Assembly (NCBI RefSeq): GCF_013371085.1
Contig: NZ_JABWCV010000015.1
Location: forward strand, 1 to 64,000
Source: Vreelandella maris
GTDB taxonomy: Bacteria > Pseudomonadota > Gammaproteobacteria > Pseudomonadales > Halomonadaceae
Reading direction: 5' to 3'
DNA: 64,000 nt
Shown: piece by piece, positions 1 to 7,544 of the stretch
Position numbering within the stretch: position 1 is the first letter of the stretch
How the letters are laid out: every line of letters begins with the position of its first letter
Position numbers and translations under genes: made by a program
The notes under the pieces: generated by a model
The model's database searches: none
Seen by the model: the letters and a program-made list of their open reading frames with translations, nothing else
What the model was told of the DNA's origin: nothing

Positions 1-724
1 GCAGGTGTTTGCCCACCGGGGTGGAGCCAGTGAACGAGACTTTGCGCACTCGGGGGTCGGTGGTGAGCACTTCACCCACGGCCGCGGGTTTGGAAGCGGT
101 GACCACGTTGATGGTGCCCGCAGGCAGGCCCGCTTCCAGCGCTAAATAGGCGGCTGCCAGCGCGGTAAGCGGCGTCGCTTCCGCAGGTTTGATCACCACG
201 GTGCAACCCGCAGCCAGGGCCGGGGCGCACTTGCGGGTGATCATCGCCAGCGGGAAGTTCCAGGGAGTGATTGCCGCCACCACGCCGACCGGCTCGCGCA
301 GTACCAGCAGGCGCTTGTCGGCGCCGTGGCTGGGCAGCGTTTCCCCCGCCATGCGCTTGGCTTCTTCGGCGAAGAACTCGATAAACGAGGCGCCGTAGGT
401 GACTTCGCCTTTGGCTTCCGCCAGCGGCTTGCCCTGCTCTAGGGTCATCAGGCGGGCCAGGTCGTCGGCGTGCTCATTGATCAGCTCAAACCAGCGGCGC
501 AGCAGCGCCGAGCGCTGTTTGACGGGCGTGGCGCGCCACGCGGCACCGGCTTGGTAAGCGGCGGCCACGGCGTCACGGGCATCGTCGGCGCCCATCTCGG
601 CCACGCGGGCAATGGTTTCGCCGGTGGCGGGGTTATCGACGGCAAAGCTCTGCTGACCTTTGCGCCACTCGCTGCCCACCAGGGCAGGCACTGCATCATG
701 TAACCACTGTTCGATAAAGCTCAT
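1..724 (-). CDS. gabD: NAD(P)-dependent succinate-semialdehyde dehydrogenase, N-terminal part (cut by window edge)
   Basis: This aldehyde dehydrogenase would oxidise succinate semialdehyde to succinate, the last step of GABA breakdown. About 241 residues are visible; the catalytic Cys lies beyond the window. Seen: the N-terminus MSFIEQWLHDAVPALVGSEW, the ITPWNFPLAMI nucleotide-site motif, VIKPAEATPLTALA, and SFTGSTPVGK. The start is the ATG at 724 with the Shine-Dalgarno AGGAGA just upstream. It is divergent from a MocR-type regulator, the arrangement usual for GABA genes, which favours GabD over other aldehyde dehydrogenases. A close paralogue such as glutarate-semialdehyde dehydrogenase cannot be excluded from this fragment. 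Confidence 0.85.
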   Translation of the reverse strand, partial: MSFIEQWLHDAVPALVGSEWRKGQQSFAVDNPATGETIARVAEMGADDARDAVAAAYQAGAAWRATPVKQRSALLRRWFELINEHADDLARLMTLEQGKPLAEAKGEVTYGASFIEFFAEEAKRMAGETLPSHGADKRLLVLREPVGVVAAITPWNFPLAMITRKCAPALAAGCTVVIKPAEATPLTALAAAYLALEAGLPAGTINVVTASKPAAVGEVLTTDPRVRKVSFTGSTPVGKHL

Positions 725-786
725 GGTCTTCTCCTGATTAATAACACTACGTGCACGCTAGCAGTAATGTGATTGCAGGCGAATGC

Positions 787-816
787 ACCACTTTTGCGTT
801 CAACTAGACCACTTTT
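787..816. promoter_or_regulatory. Direct-repeat operator for the GabR-like regulator
   Basis: The 9-mer ACCACTTTT occurs at 787-795 and again at 808-816, so the copies are 21 bp apart, two helical turns. They lie in the 138-bp gap between divergent gabD and the MocR-family gene. MocR/GabR proteins are known to bind direct repeats through paired winged-helix domains, so the site fits the adjacent regulator. Binding itself is inferred. Confidence 0.6.
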
Positions 817-862
817 CTGTTTTACTGAAACATTGTTGAGCACTGTGATGTTGAGGATAAGA

Positions 863-2281
863 ATGGATGGCCAGTCAGCTTTACAACAACTCGTAGAACA
901 CTATGCGCAGCAACCTGAACGCTTAAGTAAGCAAGTGCGAATAGAGCAAGCTTTGAGACAAGCGGTTACCCAGGAGTGGCCTAACCAGACTCGCCTACCT
1001 TCTCACCGGCAACTAGCGTCAGCGTTAGGCGTTGCTCGGTATACACTGTCACTAGCCGTTGCGACGCTGCTTAAAGAGGGTCTGCTTAAGACTTCTCATG
1101 GCAGTGGCACTTGGAGCTGTAAAGTGTCGGCCCCTGCTGTCTCAAAACCCACAAGTGTGCAGCTATCAAAACGTGCACAACGAGTGTTGCGTTGGCCGGG
1201 GGCGAGTACTGTTCAAAGCGGCGCCTTCGTGCCCGGGATTCCTGATATCGCCCAGTTCCCGATGCGTAAGTGGCGTCAGCTCTATGCGAGCGTAACGGTG
1301 CCGCAAAACGCCCTACTGCTCTCTTACTCCACGGGCGGCTATGGCCCGCTAAAGCGCGCCATTCGCGATTTTCTAGCCCGCTGGCGTAACCTTGATTGCG
1401 ATATCGAGCAGATCATCATTACCGACGGCACCCATAACGGCATTGAGCTGTGTGCCATGGCGCTGGCAGATGTGGGCGACACCGTTGCCATGGAGTCGCC
1501 CTGCTACTGGGGAGCGCGCAACGTCTTTACCGCGGCTGGTTTAAACATTGAAGCGGTGCCGTGGCTGCCAGAGCAGGGGCATATACTCCCGCCTGCTGCT
1601 GCCCCGGTGAAGCTGGCTTATCTAACCGGCTCGCATCACTACCCACTTAGCGTGCCCACCAGCGCCACCGATAAGCAGCGCTTATGCGATGCCTTGTCAC
1701 CCGCTTACATTGTCGAGGATGATTATGAGTTCAATCGCGACGACCACCCTAACCTGCTCTTTTCGCCCCAATCAGAGCGCCACTTGCTGGTAGGATCGTT
1801 TTCCAAGATGATGTTTCCGGGGCTGCGGCTGGGTTATTTAGTAGTTCCACGCCACTTGGCGGCGCCGATGAATCGTCTGCGCAGCGAATTGTTCCGCGAA
1901 GGGCGCATGCTGGATCAAGCCGTGCTGGCCCAGTTCATTTTTGATGGCGACCTGGATGCCTGGTGCCGACGCATTCAGCGCGACTATTTAGGGCGTCAGC
2001 AGGTGCTGCATGACCAACTGCGTTCGCTACCACAAGTACGCAGCGTTTCACCGCCCAGCAGCGCGATTAGCCTTTGCGTTGAGTTTACGCCGGGCGTCAA
2101 TGATGTGGGAATCGCTCAATCACTGCTGAAAGAGCATTTAATCGTGCGGCCTTTAAGCCCGGTGTGTGCGCCCACCGACCCAAGGGTTGGCTTGGTGATG
2201 GGCGTCGGCATGCTGTCTGGGGAAACGCTGGTGCGTGAAGCACAGCGGCTACGTCGCAGTCTGGAAGCGCTGCTGCGTTAG
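863..2281 (+). CDS. GabR-like MocR-family transcriptional regulator (GntR HTH fused to aminotransferase fold)
   Basis: The protein joins an N-terminal GntR-type winged helix (about residues 10-85, with LPSHRQLASALGVARYTLS) to a class I aminotransferase domain. The PLP lysine is visible in GSFSKMMFPGLRLGY, at about residue 315. The length of about 472 residues is normal for the family. ATG 863 was chosen because GAGG lies eight bases upstream; the open frame extends back to 773 through sequence that looks like operator DNA. Divergent gabD and the direct repeats between them suggest it senses GABA through PLP and controls gabD and its own gene. The ligand is inferred from context only. Confidence 0.85.
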   Translation: MDGQSALQQLVEHYAQQPERLSKQVRIEQALRQAVTQEWPNQTRLPSHRQLASALGVARYTLSLAVATLLKEGLLKTSHGSGTWSCKVSAPAVSKPTSVQLSKRAQRVLRWPGASTVQSGAFVPGIPDIAQFPMRKWRQLYASVTVPQNALLLSYSTGGYGPLKRAIRDFLARWRNLDCDIEQIIITDGTHNGIELCAMALADVGDTVAMESPCYWGARNVFTAAGLNIEAVPWLPEQGHILPPAAAPVKLAYLTGSHHYPLSVPTSATDKQRLCDALSPAYIVEDDYEFNRDDHPNLLFSPQSERHLLVGSFSKMMFPGLRLGYLVVPRHLAAPMNRLRSELFREGRMLDQAVLAQFIFDGDLDAWCRRIQRDYLGRQQVLHDQLRSLPQVRSVSPPSSAISLCVEFTPGVNDVGIAQSLLKEHLIVRPLSPVCAPTDPRVGLVMGVGMLSGETLVREAQRLRRSLEALLR

Positions 2282-2350
2282 GCGTTACTGATAACGCATG
2301 GGTGAAGAAGGAAGCACTTCTCAACACCTTAGCCACAAGCTTTCAACGAC

Positions 2351-2392
2351 TTATCCACAAGGATTTACTCACAAGAGCTTATTCACAAGGAC
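2351..2392 (+). repeat. Three tandem 14-bp DnaA-box-like repeats
   Basis: Three head-to-tail 14-mers start at 2351, 2365 and 2379: TTATCCACAAGGAT, TTACTCACAAGAGC and TTATTCACAAGGAC. The first nine bases of copy one are the perfect DnaA-box consensus TTATCCACA; copies two and three differ from it at two and one positions. The last copy runs into the Shine-Dalgarno of the gene starting at 2397. The 14-bp period is not a multiple of three, so this is leader DNA, not a coding repeat. Confidence 0.75.
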
Positions 2393-2396
2393 ATTT

Positions 2397-3077
2397 ATGC
2401 GCTGCCCTGTTGATCGTTTTACCGTTGCCTCTTCAAATGCGTTCGCTCGCCTACGCCTTTGGGCATCACTGGCTTTTGTGCTGCTGCTCTCTGGCTGCGC
2501 CACCTTTGCCCCCAACCCGCCTCAAGATCAAACCAATCTCTGCGAGATATTCCGCGAGCAGCCCACTTGGTACGACTACGCCCAGGAGTCCGAGGAGAAA
2601 TGGGGCACGCCGATTGCGACTCAGATGTCGTTTATTCAGCAAGAGTCCTCGTTTCGCAGCCATGTCCGCCCGGATCGCAAATATTACCTGGGCTTTATTC
2701 CCGGCCCACGTCCCTCATCAGCCAAGGGTTATGCCCAGGCACAGGACCCGGTATGGGGCGAATACGAAGACCAAGCGGGCAGCCTATTTGCGCGCCGAAC
2801 GCATATGAAGCACGCCACCGATTTTATCGGCTGGTACAACCGCCGTTCCCAACAGCAGGCGGGAATATCGCTGAGTAATCCTGAGCACCTTTATTACGCC
2901 TATCATGAAGGGGCCGGTGGCTATCAACGCGGCACGTACCGCGGCAAACCGCAGGTATTGAGGGCAGGTCGAGAAGTAGCAGCGCGCGCTAATCGTTACC
3001 AAGCCCAACTCAACAGCTGTGAAGCGGAGTTTCAGTGCCGGAAGTTTTACCAAGTCTGGCCATTTTGCCGTAGTTAA
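2397..3077 (+). CDS. Lysozyme-like (SLT-type) outer-membrane lipoprotein
   Basis: A signal peptide ends in a lipobox, LLLSGCA, with the lipidated Cys at about residue 34. The mature part of about 190 residues has the pattern of transglycosylase SLT domains: MSFIQQESSFRS with a candidate catalytic Glu, then SAKGYAQAQDPVWGEY and YYAYHEGAGGYQRGTY. It is probably a periplasm-facing murein lytic enzyme or a relative. ATG 2397 was chosen for its AAGG six bases upstream and because the signal peptide begins shortly after; the open frame reaches back to 2298 through the 14-bp repeats. Substrate and activity are inferred from motif pattern, not from a search. Confidence 0.7.
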   Translation: MRCPVDRFTVASSNAFARLRLWASLAFVLLLSGCATFAPNPPQDQTNLCEIFREQPTWYDYAQESEEKWGTPIATQMSFIQQESSFRSHVRPDRKYYLGFIPGPRPSSAKGYAQAQDPVWGEYEDQAGSLFARRTHMKHATDFIGWYNRRSQQQAGISLSNPEHLYYAYHEGAGGYQRGTYRGKPQVLRAGREVAARANRYQAQLNSCEAEFQCRKFYQVWPFCRS

Positions 3078-3087
3078 GGAATAAACG

Positions 3088-3828
3088 ATGTCACTATGGA
3101 TTGGTGTGGCGCTGGTCAGCGTGGTGTTTTTCACCTCGATGCTTTCCGGCGTATTTGGGATGGCGGGCGGCTTGGTGCTGCTGTGGTTTCTGCTGTTGGT
3201 ATTCCCCGCCGGTACGGCAATGGCCGTGCATGGCGTGATACAGCTCACGGCGAATGGGTCGCGCGCTTGGCTCTCGCGACACTATATCGTCTGGCGCATC
3301 GTCGCGTTTATGGCGCTGGGCGTGTTGAGCGCCGCTGGCCTACTGCTGCTATTCAACTACAGTCCTAATGCCGCCAGCGTCTCGATTTTGATTGGTTTGA
3401 TGCCCATATTGGTGTGGATGCCTAAGCGCTGGTTTCATCTGGATGCCAACCGCGCCAGCCATGCGTTTTGCTGCGGCATTGCATCAGGCGGGTTAACCAT
3501 TGCAGCCGGGGTTTCCGGGCCACTGATCGATATTTTCTTTGTGCGCTCACGCATGGACCGCCGCCAAGTGGTGGCCACCAAGGCGATGATTCAAGTAGTG
3601 GCCCACAGCATTAAAATCATCTTCTACCTAGGCGCCGCCATGGCGCTTAGCGCGGGCGAATGGGGCATCGTATTGCTAGCCGCACCGTTTGCCATGCTCG
3701 GTACGCAAGCGGGGAACCGCATTTTGCACCGCCTCACCGATGCCAACTTTCGCACCTGGACCCGCTGGATCGTGACCGGCATCGGTATTTTCTACTTTGC
3801 GCAGGGGATATTCTTGCTCACCCGCTAG
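3088..3828 (+). CDS. TauE/SafE (TSUP) family membrane transporter
   Basis: The 246-residue protein is almost entirely hydrophobic, with about eight predicted membrane segments. It carries the repeated glycine-rich motifs of the TSUP family: SGVFGMAGGLVL near the N-terminus and GIASGGLTIAAGVSGPLIDIF in the second half. The family exports small anions such as sulfite or sulfoacetate, or moves organic acids; the substrate here is unknown. It starts 10 bases after the lipoprotein gene, so the two may be co-transcribed. A second, distinct family member is at 38440. Confidence 0.85.
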   Translation: MSLWIGVALVSVVFFTSMLSGVFGMAGGLVLLWFLLLVFPAGTAMAVHGVIQLTANGSRAWLSRHYIVWRIVAFMALGVLSAAGLLLLFNYSPNAASVSILIGLMPILVWMPKRWFHLDANRASHAFCCGIASGGLTIAAGVSGPLIDIFFVRSRMDRRQVVATKAMIQVVAHSIKIIFYLGAAMALSAGEWGIVLLAAPFAMLGTQAGNRILHRLTDANFRTWTRWIVTGIGIFYFAQGIFLLTR

Positions 3829-3854
3829 CGTTGAGGGCGATAAAAGCGGGCTTG

Positions 3855-3892
3855 CCGTTGATGCCTATACTGACCATAGCCATCAACGGAGG
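3855..3892 (+). promoter_or_regulatory. Hairpin abutting the Shine-Dalgarno of the M24 gene
   Basis: CCGTTGATG (3855-3863) and CATCAACGG (3881-3889) form a perfect 9-bp stem with a 17-base loop. The last two G of the 3' arm are the first bases of the Shine-Dalgarno GGAGG (3888-3892) of the gene starting at 3898. If the hairpin is in the transcript it would shield part of the ribosome binding site. A DNA-level operator is the other explanation. Confidence 0.45.
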
Positions 3893-3897
3893 TCGCT

Positions 3898-5085
3898 ATG
3901 GATTATCATCACTACCGCAAAGCCCTGACTGAAACACTTGCCCAGAGTGAAGTGCCCTTTCCCGCTGCCGAATACCAAGCGCGCCTGGACAAGGTGCGTC
4001 AGGCGATGACCGAGCAAGGGTTAGATGCGCTGCTGCTCACCGACCCCGCCGATATTAACTACCTCACGGGCTACCACACCTTTGAAGTCTCGGTTCATGC
4101 CTGTTTGGTCTGCACGCAAGAACGGTTAGTGCTGCAAGTTGCCTCCATTGAAACCGGTGCGGCGGTGGTCACCGCTCGGGTCGATGAGATTATCGGCTAC
4201 CGCTGGGAAAACCTGGATGAGATCATCACCCCGCTGGCGGATCTGCTTACCCCCTGCCAGCACATCGGTATTGATGGCTGGAGCAGCGGGCTGCGTTTTG
4301 GGGTGATTGATGCATTGATGCAGACCATTGGCCGCGAACGATTCAGCGAAGCAGGCGCGCTAGTCGACGCCATTCGAATTGTGAAAAGCCCTGCTGAACT
4401 CGAGATGCTGCAAGAGAGTGCCCGTATCACGGCACTCGGTTTAGAGACGGCGATTCAGAGCATTCGCCCAGGCATGACCGATAACGATATTGCCGCGGTG
4501 GGTGCCAAAGCGCTGCTGGAAAATGGCAGCGAGTTTATGAGCCTGCAGCCGATCGTGACCAGCGGGCACCGCATTGGTGTGATACACGTCAATCATAAGC
4601 GGCGCGTGATTCAGCCTAATGAGCCAGTGTTCTTGGAGTTCGGCGCCGCGTATCAGCGCTACACGGCCCCCATGATGCGCACCGCGGTGACCGGCACTCC
4701 CAACGCGGCTCTCTCCGCCACTCGCGACCTTTGCCGTTCTATATTCGAGGCGCTTTGCGACGCTATGCGGCCCGGCAATAGTTTCGACGCCGCCGCCCAA
4801 GCGGTTGATGCTTTACTCGCCCCGCAGCGCGACCAGTATTTTTTCTCCGGCGTGTTTGGCTACGCCGTGGGCGCGCAGTTCCCGCCTAGCTGGGTAGAGG
4901 GCACGGGCTTTATCGCCAAAGGCCAGTCGCGCACCTTTGAAGCAAATATGGTGTTTCATTTACCGCTCTGCCTACGCGTGCCCGGCCAATGGGGCGTCGG
5001 CATCAGCGATACCGTGGTGGTGACCGAGCAGGGAGCCAAGCCGCTAACCAATAACGACTGGCAGCTGTTTGAGGCGCCCTCATAG
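3898..5085 (+). CDS. Creatinase/M24-fold hydrolase resembling ectoine hydrolase (DoeA/EutD), lacking metal ligands
   Basis: The 395-residue protein has the two-domain M24 layout: an N-terminal creatinase domain (RLDKVRQAMTEQGLDALLLTD, DINYLTGYHTFE) and a C-terminal pita-bread domain. The five metal ligands of aminopeptidase P are not in place. The DxG position reads LEFGAAYQRYTAPMMRT, the GHGIG segment reads FGYAVGAQFPPSW, and the final Glu positions read FHLPLCL and GISDTVVV. Creatinase is metal-free in the same family. The GYxxGxxxPPxW pattern and the N-terminus resemble ectoine hydrolase, which would suit a halophile. No doeB-, doeC- or doeX-like gene is adjacent, so it is probably a stand-alone amidino- or ectoine-type hydrolase of unproven substrate. 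Confidence 0.7.
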   Translation: MDYHHYRKALTETLAQSEVPFPAAEYQARLDKVRQAMTEQGLDALLLTDPADINYLTGYHTFEVSVHACLVCTQERLVLQVASIETGAAVVTARVDEIIGYRWENLDEIITPLADLLTPCQHIGIDGWSSGLRFGVIDALMQTIGRERFSEAGALVDAIRIVKSPAELEMLQESARITALGLETAIQSIRPGMTDNDIAAVGAKALLENGSEFMSLQPIVTSGHRIGVIHVNHKRRVIQPNEPVFLEFGAAYQRYTAPMMRTAVTGTPNAALSATRDLCRSIFEALCDAMRPGNSFDAAAQAVDALLAPQRDQYFFSGVFGYAVGAQFPPSWVEGTGFIAKGQSRTFEANMVFHLPLCLRVPGQWGVGISDTVVVTEQGAKPLTNNDWQLFEAPS

Positions 5086-5093
5086 CGATTGCA

Positions 5094-5122
5094 TTGACAC
5101 TTCTATTGAGTAGCGCTATCGT
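5094..5122 (+). promoter_or_regulatory. Sigma-70-type promoter
   Basis: TTGACA at 5094-5099 and TATCGT at 5117-5122 are separated by 17 bases. The -35 is a perfect consensus and the -10 matches at four of six positions. It would give a leader of about 90 bases to the small gene at 5218. Confidence 0.55.
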
Positions 5123-5217
5123 CACCACAGATGCAAATGAGAAACACTCTCTTTATTTTTCGAGTAGATGATGGGATCTGTACCCATCGATAGCCACAGT
5201 AGTGAGGGATCAGTGGG

Positions 5218-5592
5218 ATGACTAGCGAGCAGCGGCAACTTCGCCAAACAGTCACGTTTTTACGCACCTCGTTTGAAGCGGTTCAGCATTCCATTGCTGG
5301 CCGTTTGGAAGACCCGCTGCCCTGCTGGATGGATACCGCCATGATGTCGATGCTTTCCCGCGAGCTGACCCGCTGCTGCCAGCAGTCGAAGCCACTGTTT
5401 GCACCTCCCGTTACGGAGCAACTTTACATCGCCTCGCAACAGTGTGACCTGCTGCTGAAGCAGTGCCCCGGGGTGCTCAGTAGTGCCGTTTGCCACCGCC
5501 AGTTGAGCGCCATCATGCTGCCGCTAGCCAGCGCCCTTCAGCAAATTGATAGCCCTGCCAAGCGGCGCTGGCCTTGGACGAAGTGGCACTAA
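5218..5592 (+). CDS. Conserved-looking hypothetical protein, Cys-rich
   Basis: I do not recognise the 124-residue product. It has no signal peptide or membrane segment and is predicted to be largely helical. It contains seven Cys residues, including a CC pair (TRCCQQS) and a CDLLLKQCPG stretch, and ends in a basic, Trp-rich tail (RRWPWTKWH). A consensus promoter precedes it, and its base composition matches its neighbours, so it is probably a real gene. The ATG at 5218 follows a weak GGGAT Shine-Dalgarno. Confidence 0.55.
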   Translation: MTSEQRQLRQTVTFLRTSFEAVQHSIAGRLEDPLPCWMDTAMMSMLSRELTRCCQQSKPLFAPPVTEQLYIASQQCDLLLKQCPGVLSSAVCHRQLSAIMLPLASALQQIDSPAKRRWPWTKWH

Positions 5593-5687
5593 CCAACCTT
5601 TAGCATTTCTTCGCTACCAGTGGGTATGCGCTCATGATGATTACTAGCAGAAGCTCCAGACCTTGGAAATGATAGGGTCGGTGTTCA

Positions 5688-7244
5688 TTAATGCGTATTT
5701 TTAGTGGCAAGCACTTGCTTACCTAGATCGGTTAATCGATATTTTTGGGTGGGGCTACGCGGCGAGTCAGGTTGCGTCATTTCAATCAATGACAGTGCCA
5801 AAGCTGGTTGCAAATAATTTTGTAAAAACGTGGGACGATGCGTAAGTGATAACGCCTTGAGAAGAGCTTTAGTGCTCCTTGGCTCTTCAAGCAAAGCTTG
5901 CAACAACCGCATTACTTGTTCGGTTACTTGTTCGGTTACTTGTTCGGCTACTTGCTTGGGTACTGCAGATGCTGTGTCCTCAGCGACCGTAAATCCCTCG
6001 TGAACGGGTAAACGAATTAAAAAGTAACTACGTTCATCGTCGGTTTCGAACACCGGTTCTGGCGAACCGTTCGTCTTCATCACCCGAAGAATTTTCGGCA
6101 CGCCCGTTGAACGGCCTTCGGTTAAATCCAATTCTTTTAAAAACTCGCCAATACGCCGGTTGCGGTAGCGGCGGCTGACTGCTTTACCTGCCTGCAGGTC
6201 TTGCATACGAATAGAGTGGTCGGGTCCTGGAAAGCTGAGCACCACAAGCTCCCGACCATCAATACGGATTTCAATGGGCTCACGAATTTCATAAGAGCGG
6301 TGATACACCGCATTCACCACTGCTTCTTCAATGGCGCCCAGTGGAAAATTCCAGAAACGCTCAGCTTCTGGGCGATCAGCGTGTTTTGTTACGCCCTCTT
6401 TTAAATAGTTGCGATTAATGTAGTCCAATGCCGTGCGGGTTATGCGCCCCAGCGGGCCCTTGAATATTTTCTCTTCAAAATGGTCGCCACCGGCACCGTC
6501 TGGAAAATACACCACATCTATCTGAGTCGCGGGGAAAAGCTGCTCAGGTTGCTCGTTAAAGAACAAAAGCCCTACATTTTTAGGAAAAGCCATTTCGCTT
6601 GGCCCACCAACCACATTCATTCGGCGGCCCAGGGTTTCAATATCCAGCTCGCGGGCTTCAGGTGCCAATTCGCTATTAATATCGTGGAGAAAGTCGCGCA
6701 TCAAATAGGAGGAAAGGTCATTTAATGTCGCGGTTTGTCGATAGCGATCATCAAACGGTACCGTAGCCGCCAAACTTAACAGCTCACGCTCATCCCGCCC
6801 CGATGCTTTCACCGTGCTGGTATGTTTACGCAGGTAATAGGCCCAATCACTCTTCTTGCTCAAGCTGGTTTTAGCTTTATAGGGCCGTGTTTCACCGCCC
6901 GGCGCCCATAGCACCAGAATGGTTTTGCCCTGAATCTCATAGGTCGCGGTTAATGGGTGGTAGTGCGGCGCAAGCGCTGAGTGCCCTAGATTTAATAACT
7001 CTTTTTGAACGGCATCGATTTGCTCCGGCAATAAACCGGCAGGCGGCAATTGCGGTTGACCATTCTCTTCAGCAATACCAACCAGGACATACCCGCCACC
7101 CAAATTGTGGAAGTCATTAGCGAACGCACACAAAGTATGCAGGATGGATTCAGGGTTCCAGCCTTCTTTATATTCAATGCGTTCACTTTCCACCGTGCGG
7201 TGATGAAGCAAGTCATCGATGTTGATGGGGAGTTTAGGTGTCAT
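5688..7244 (-). CDS. AlbA_2 (Schlafen-type) domain / HATPase_c_4 regulator-like protein
   Basis: The 518-residue protein begins with an AlbA_2 divergent domain (RIEYKEGW, ANDFHNLGGGYVLVGI). It continues with an ATPase-like domain of the HATPase_c_4 type, with AIEEAVVNAVYHRSYE and ELVVLSFPGP. It ends in a winged-helix region (about residues 440-510, RSTKALLKALSLTHRP) preceded by a short EQVT repeat. Such proteins are usually annotated as ATP-binding transcriptional regulators and often sit in variable regions. The gene stands alone, faces away from its neighbours on both sides, and looks AT-richer than the flanks, consistent with horizontal acquisition. Its target is unknown. Confidence 0.75.
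   Translation of the reverse strand: MTPKLPINIDDLLHHRTVESERIEYKEGWNPESILHTLCAFANDFHNLGGGYVLVGIAEENGQPQLPPAGLLPEQIDAVQKELLNLGHSALAPHYHPLTATYEIQGKTILVLWAPGGETRPYKAKTSLSKKSDWAYYLRKHTSTVKASGRDERELLSLAATVPFDDRYRQTATLNDLSSYLMRDFLHDINSELAPEARELDIETLGRRMNVVGGPSEMAFPKNVGLLFFNEQPEQLFPATQIDVVYFPDGAGGDHFEEKIFKGPLGRITRTALDYINRNYLKEGVTKHADRPEAERFWNFPLGAIEEAVVNAVYHRSYEIREPIEIRIDGRELVVLSFPGPDHSIRMQDLQAGKAVSRRYRNRRIGEFLKELDLTEGRSTGVPKILRVMKTNGSPEPVFETDDERSYFLIRLPVHEGFTVAEDTASAVPKQVAEQVTEQVTEQVMRLLQALLEEPRSTKALLKALSLTHRPTFLQNYLQPALALSLIEMTQPDSPRSPTQKYRLTDLGKQVLATKNTH
5912..5959 (-). repeat. 12-bp in-frame minisatellite in the AlbA_2 gene
   Basis: TTACTTGTTCGG on the + strand is repeated exactly three times at 5912-5923, 5924-5935 and 5936-5947. 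A degenerate fourth copy, CTACTTGCTTGG, follows. On the coding strand this gives EQVA-EQVT-EQVT-EQVM, a small heptad-like linker between the ATPase-like and winged-helix parts. Copy number could change without a frameshift. Confidence 0.8.
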
Positions 7245-7472
7245 GCCGTTTTTTCAGCCGTTTGGTTGACGTCATATCGCACTAGTCAGGCCTTATAACG
7301 TTTAAGTTAACCTAATAATGTAGAACGATGCCTGCAAATGCAATTCTCGGAAAGCAGGCTGTGGCTAAAGCGCTAGCGGCTCATTTCTTTTTCATACCCA
7401 TCCCGCCTGATTTTCCTGTCGGGGTTTTGTTTTGAGCGTAACGGCCCCATCAATAAGGGAATGACATAGTCG

Positions 7473-7502
7473 TTGGCGTTAACTAGTAAACTGGTCTATT
7501 CT
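7473..7502 (+). promoter_or_regulatory. Candidate promoter with operator in the spacer, upstream of the Old Yellow Enzyme gene
   Basis: TTGGCG (7473-7478) and TATTCT (7497-7502) are 18 bases apart. The spacer holds an imperfect palindrome, TTAACTAGTAAACTGGTCTA (7479-7498), with half-sites ACTAGT and ACTGGT. This resembles TetR-type operators such as that of NemR, which represses nemA in enterics. No tetR gene lies nearby, so the regulator would be unlinked. The rest of the 300-bp gap from 7245 shows nothing clear. Confidence 0.4.
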
Positions 7503-7544
7503 GGAGCGTACTATTTATTGAAGCATTCAAAAGGAGCTTACTTG

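Noticed and set aside
2282..2297. GCGTTA-CTGA-TAACGC inverted repeat after the MocR gene as a terminator
   Set aside because: Stem of 6 bp with no T-tract and only one base from the stop codon.
2351..2392. DnaA boxes as a chromosomal or plasmid replication origin
   Set aside because: Only three boxes, no AT-rich unwinding element, and no dnaA, dnaN, gidA or rep gene nearby.
2302..2808. 168-codon frame overlapping the lipoprotein gene
   Set aside because: It is a shadow in another frame; the overlapping frame has a signal peptide, lipobox and SLT-type motifs.
5912..5959. Short regular repeats as a CRISPR array
   Set aside because: The 12-bp units are directly adjacent with no spacers and are in frame inside a coding region.
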